From Dialister sp. UBA734 (lineage in GTDB: Bacteria > Bacillota > Negativicutes > Veillonellales > Dialisteraceae): a stretch of DNA of 6,907 nucleotides. This document shows, one piece after another, positions 5,029-6,907 of this stretch; positions within the stretch are counted from its first letter, which is position 1, and every line of letters starts with the position of its first letter. A program made the translations under genes and the position numbers. The DNA lies in the NCBI GenBank assembly GCA_002297935.1, contig DBLC01000134.1:9252-16158 (forward strand), read 5' to 3'. The notes under the pieces were generated by a model. It worked only from the letters and a program-made list of their open reading frames with translations, had not been told where the DNA came from and did not search any database.

Positions 5029-5152
5029 TGACTCGAACCTATTTATAAAAAAGGGGTATTGGGGCACTTCCAAATTTTATGCGCCCCTTCCGCCATTACG
5101 CACTACGCACTTCGCATTACGCACTGAAATTTTTACATGAAAGGTGACAAAT

Positions 5153-5584
5153 ATGAATTACTTCGCATTATGGTGGCCCGTGGCGTTGATCGTGGGGGCC
5201 GATGTGGTGTACCAGGTGTGTGCCAAGAAATTATCCACCCACGCCTCGCCTTTAGCGGCGTTGGGGACCACCTATATCGTGAGCGCTCTGGCCTGCGCGT
5301 TGCTGTTTGAACTGACCGTGCCGGAGGGGCATATCTGGCAGGAGCTGACCCAAGTGCATATTCCCGCGGTGATTGTGGGGATTTCCATTGCAGGACTGGA
5401 AGTGGGAACCATTTATATGTACCGAGCCGGCTGGCAGATGAATATGGGATTCATCACCTACACCGCCTGCATTGTGGTGCTGCTCCTCTTCATCGGCGCC
5501 TTCATCTACGGCGAACCTCTAGGATGGATGAAACTGGTGGGCGTGGTGCTGACCACTATCGGGATGTTTTGTATTGTAAAGTGA
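5153..5584 (+). CDS. Five-helix EamA-type membrane transporter half, paralog 1
   Basis: This 143-residue inner-membrane protein of the drug/metabolite transporter superfamily looks like a single EamA domain. Helices fall at about 5-23, 33-53, 71-91, 98-119 and 126-142. The last loop has YGEPLGWMKLVGVVLTTIG, the usual EamA ending. A Glu lies within helix 3 (GLEVG, Glu83) and Asp17 in helix 1. ATG 5153 follows AAAGGTG with a 6-nt spacer; GTG 5144 is part of that ribosome site. Positive charges lie mainly in loops 1 and 3 and the C-terminus (Lys25, Lys26, Arg91, Lys143), with one on the other face, which predicts the N-terminus outside. The downstream paralog has the same YQV, P..AL..TY, SI.G.EVG..YM and AGW motifs but the opposite charge pattern, so the pair probably works as a heterodimer. 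Substrate is unknown. No clear promoter is seen. Confidence 0.82.
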   Translation: MNYFALWWPVALIVGADVVYQVCAKKLSTHASPLAALGTTYIVSALACALLFELTVPEGHIWQELTQVHIPAVIVGISIAGLEVGTIYMYRAGWQMNMGFITYTACIVVLLLFIGAFIYGEPLGWMKLVGVVLTTIGMFCIVK

Positions 5585-5599
5585 ACTTGGCTAGAGGCA

Positions 5600-5615
5600 G
5601 GTTTCACGTGAAACG
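5600..5615. promoter_or_regulatory. parS-like palindrome, copy 9 (perfect core)
   Basis: GTTTCACGTGAAAC (5601-5614) is a perfect 14-bp core. It ends 9 bp before element A copy 2 and lies in the gap between the two EamA genes. Confidence 0.75.
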
Positions 5616-5623
5616 ATATGCAT

Positions 5624-5790
5624 AAAGGTTATTATTGTGCTGTTTGCTATTTCTAACATGGAACCTTGCAGGCCAGTGACAGGGTTAAAAAGGTTATACA
5701 GGGTTACATAACCTTCATAACCTGTATAACCTTGTCACTTGCGGTAGCAGGAAATGTTTTACAAAAGAAATCTGCAGAATCATAACCTTT
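5624..5790. repeat. Palindromic element A, copy 2
   Basis: Same family as 4820-5004 (reverse complemented) and 6341-6518. It runs from AAAGGTTATTATTGTGCT to GCAGAATCATAACCTTT, with a central perfect stem GGTTATACAGG/CCTGTATAACC. It fills most of the 227-bp gap between the transporter genes and has no T-run, so it need not block read-through. Confidence 0.85.
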
Positions 5791-5811
5791 ATAAAATAAG
5801 GAGTCTTCTAT

Positions 5812-6264
5812 ATGAGACAGGAAGGGTATAAAATGCTAAAATATTATTTTCCCCTTGCCATCGTGGTGTTGTCCAGTGTGGGCTACCAGGTGGGACTGAA
5901 GGAGGTGTCCAGTGGGATCGATCCCATTGTGGCCTTGGTGGTGACGTACTTGGCGTCTTCGGTGACGTCGTTTGTGGTGTATTTCCTGCTGGCCCCGAAG
6001 GGAGAACATCGGCTCAAGGAAATCACCAAAATCAATCCGGCGGCTCTCCTTCTGGGCCTTTCCATCGTGGGCATCGAGGTGGGATGTTTATATATGTTCG
6101 TGGCCGGCTGGCCGGTGAATACGGCTTTCGTGGTATCCAATAGCTTCATCGTCCTAGCCTTGATGATTCTAGGCCGCGTGGCGTACCATGAAATACTAAA
6201 ACCCCGCCAACTGGTCGGGGTGGTGATTTCCATGGTAGGCATTTTTGCCATTGTGATGGGGTGA
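5812..6264 (+). CDS. Five-helix EamA-type membrane transporter half, paralog 2
   Basis: A 150-residue integral membrane protein, clearly a paralog of 5153-5584. Shared motifs are YQVG (25-28), ALVVTY (41-46), GLSIVGIEVG (82-91, with Glu89 in helix 3), YM..AGW (94-100), and YHEIL....LVGVV near the end with the EamA-type last helix. ATG 5812 has AAGGAG (5798-5803) with an 8-nt spacer. ATG 5833 (residue 8), preceded by AGGAAGGG, is a possible alternative that aligns better with the paralog's short N-terminus. Positive residues fall on the N-terminal, loop 2 and loop 4 face (Lys63, Arg67, Lys69, Lys73, Arg122, Lys130, Arg132), against about one (Lys30) on the other. This predicts the N-terminus inside, the reverse of paralog 1. 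Substrate is unknown. Confidence 0.82.
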   Translation: MRQEGYKMLKYYFPLAIVVLSSVGYQVGLKEVSSGIDPIVALVVTYLASSVTSFVVYFLLAPKGEHRLKEITKINPAALLLGLSIVGIEVGCLYMFVAGWPVNTAFVVSNSFIVLALMILGRVAYHEILKPRQLVGVVISMVGIFAIVMG

Positions 6265-6270
6265 AAAGCA

Positions 6271-6298
6271 ATTAGGAATGAGGAATTAGGAATGAAAG
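6271..6298. repeat. Heptamer array
   Basis: ATTAGGA, ATGAGGA, ATTAGGA, ATGAAAG in exact 7-bp steps, starting 6 nt after the second transporter stop. The unit sequence is unlike the other heptamer arrays but the period is the same. Confidence 0.65.
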
Positions 6299-6317
6299 TT
6301 GAAAACGGGTAGAGTCA

Positions 6318-6333
6318 TGTTTCACGGGAAACG
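6318..6333. promoter_or_regulatory. parS-like palindrome, copy 10
   Basis: The core GTTTCACGGGAAAC (6319-6332) matches 13 of 14 bases. It ends 8 bp before element A copy 3. Confidence 0.55.
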
Positions 6334-6340
6334 ATGCGTG

Positions 6341-6518
6341 AAAAGGTTATGATTTTGCTGCTTGCTATTTCTAACATAGAAAAACCAACGTGAGCGGCGG
6401 GGGTAAAAAGGTTATAAAGGGTTATGGGGAAACGGTATTTCCATAACCTTTTATAACCTTGTGGCTGGCGGTTATCGGAAATGTTTCACAGAAGGATTTA
6501 GCAGAATAATAACCCTTT
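6341..6518. repeat. Palindromic element A, copy 3
   Basis: Runs from AAAAGGTTATGATTTTGCT to GCAGAATAATAACCCTTTG in the same orientation as copy 2. It shares TTGCTATTTCTAACAT (6361-6376) with copy 2. The centre has GGTTATAAAGGGTTATGG facing CCATAACCTTTTATAACC. It lies between the second transporter gene and the T-box promoter. Confidence 0.85.
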
Positions 6519-6578
6519 GATTATCGTTTGAAGTGATTATTGAGAAGGTAGAAATCATCGATAATACCCTATTTTCTA

Positions 6579-6607
6579 TTGCATTTCCCGCTATTTCGTG
6601 ATATATT
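6579..6607 (+). promoter_or_regulatory. Promoter of the T-box leader
   Basis: Extended -10 TGATATATT (6599-6607) with a weak -35 TTGCAT (6579-6584) at 17 bp. The start near 6613 fits the 5' end of the T-box stem I. Confidence 0.6.
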
Positions 6608-6613
6608 ACTACT

Positions 6614-6866
6614 AATCGTATATTGGCAGTGAAGAGAAGAGTAGGCAGAAAGAAATGGCAAAGAGAATCCCGGTGGGTGAGAAGGGATACAGGATGTTCT
6701 GCAGAAGATGGCCTCTGAGCCTGGTATGCTGAATGGTGAAGCAGCCCGGGAGCTCCCGTTATAGAGTCAGGGTATATTTGTACCTATCGAGTTTTTCCTG
6801 GTGACAGGGAAATAAATTTGGGTGGTAACACGAGCGTCTCGTCCCTTGGTGGGAGGAGGCTTTTTT
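6614..6866 (+). promoter_or_regulatory. T-box leader (tRNA-sensing riboswitch)
   Basis: T-boxes let uncharged tRNA stabilise an antiterminator and switch on aminoacyl-tRNA synthetase or amino-acid genes. Stem I shows GAAGAGAAGAGTA (6631-6643) with loop-E AGTA (6640-6643) facing GAA (6704-6706). Helix GCAGAA/TTCTGC (6645-6650 with 6697-6702) lies above it, and distal stem ATCCC/GGGAT around GGTGGGTGAGAA. CCGTTATAGAG (6757-6767) is typical of the stem III region. The antiterminator is GGG (6820-6822), a 7-nt bulge TGGTAAC (6823-6829), ACGAG/CTCGT (6830-6834 with 6838-6842) and CCC (6843-6845). By loop-E register the specifier is GAT (6707-6709, Asp). One base later is ATG (Met), and the bulge TGGT would match a tRNA with discriminator A, which fits Met better than Asp. 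The controlled gene is beyond the window. Confidence 0.88.
6836..6866 (+). terminator. T-box terminator
   Basis: GTCTCGTCCC (6836-6845) pairs with GGGAGGAGGC (6851-6860), nine of ten pairs including one wobble, with one G-G mismatch and a 5-nt loop. TTTTTT (6861-6866) follows. It competes with the antiterminator for 6838-6845. Confidence 0.85.
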
Positions 6867-6890
6867 ATTGGTTTTACGTGCTGATTTTTA

Positions 6891-6907
6891 AGTGCGTAAT
6901 GCGAAGT
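6891..6907. repeat. Start of another TGCGTAA heptamer array, cut by window end
   Basis: AGTGCGTAATGCGAAGT continues the heptamer pattern. It equals the reverse complement of the end of the right arm at 5107-5123, so another copy of that arm probably extends past the window, between the T-box and its gene. Confidence 0.65.

Larger units (their letters stand above)
4746..5123. repeat. MITE-like nested inverted repeat (378 bp)
   Basis: The outer arms 4746-4808 and 5061-5123 are 63-bp inverted copies with about six mismatches. Each arm has an outer TGCGTAA-type heptamer array followed by AATGGCGGAAGGGGCGCA and a short AT-rich part ending in GCCCC. Between them lie palindrome A1 (4820-5004) and parS-like copy 8. 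TGAA flanks both ends (4742-4745 and 5125-5128, the latter one base off), a possible but weak target duplication. There is no transposase frame. It ends 29 bp before the first EamA-type gene. Confidence 0.8.

Noticed and set aside
4742..5128. True target-site duplication (TGAA) around the MITE-like element
   Set aside because: Only four bases and offset by one on the right side; chance cannot be excluded.

Overview
The window reads as chromosomal DNA of a Firmicute (Bacillota) of medium GC. The DivIVA N-terminus is very close to that of Bacillus subtilis, there is a T-box leader, and promoters and Shine-Dalgarno sites are typical of the phylum. The class Negativicutes (for example an Acidaminococcus-like gut anaerobe) is a plausible guess, but nothing in the window proves it. 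Five well-supported genes, all on the + strand, cover only about 3.1 of 6.9 kb (about 45%). This is far below the usual bacterial density, and the rest is mostly repeats.

Layout. 1-344: truncated copy of a dispersed palindromic element, a parS-like site, a probable divIVA promoter and a heptamer-built hairpin just before the ribosome site. 345-965: divIVA. 966-1966: heptamer array with a 21-bp inverted repeat, a strong intrinsic terminator, two near-perfect parS-like sites, and a complete copy plus a further partial copy of the first palindromic element. 1967-2455: YbaK/EbsC-type aminoacyl-tRNA deacylase with a TTG start. 2456-2942: array of GGTTCT/AGAACC boxes phased every 54-56 bp, carrying three parS-like sites. 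2943-4067: PLP-dependent class I/II aminotransferase whose last codons lie in a heptamer array. 4068-5152: heptamer array, parS-like site, a 191-bp compound palindrome with a terminator hairpin at its centre, two more 56-bp units, a putative small RNA with its own promoter and terminator, and a 378-bp MITE-like nested inverted repeat. 5153-5584 and 5812-6264: two paralogous five-helix EamA-type membrane proteins, each preceded by a copy of a 170-185-bp palindromic element; a third copy follows the second gene. 6265-6907: heptamers, parS-like site, third palindrome, then a promoter and a complete T-box leader for a gene beyond the window, followed by the start of another heptamer array.

The genes are not an obvious pathway. 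divIVA is a cell-pole/division scaffold, the deacylase is a translation quality-control enzyme, and the T-box senses an uncharged tRNA (Asp or Met by my reading). The two EamA halves have opposite positive-inside charge patterns, so they probably form an antiparallel heterodimer.

The most unusual content is noncoding. Ten variants of the ParB-binding palindrome TGTTTCACGTGAAACA lie in 6.9 kb, all between genes. Most sit at a fixed short distance from one of several unrelated hairpin-forming modules. Alongside them are heptamer arrays of unrelated sequence that share only the 7-bp unit, and nonamer arrays. I see no transposase, CRISPR array, rRNA or tRNA.
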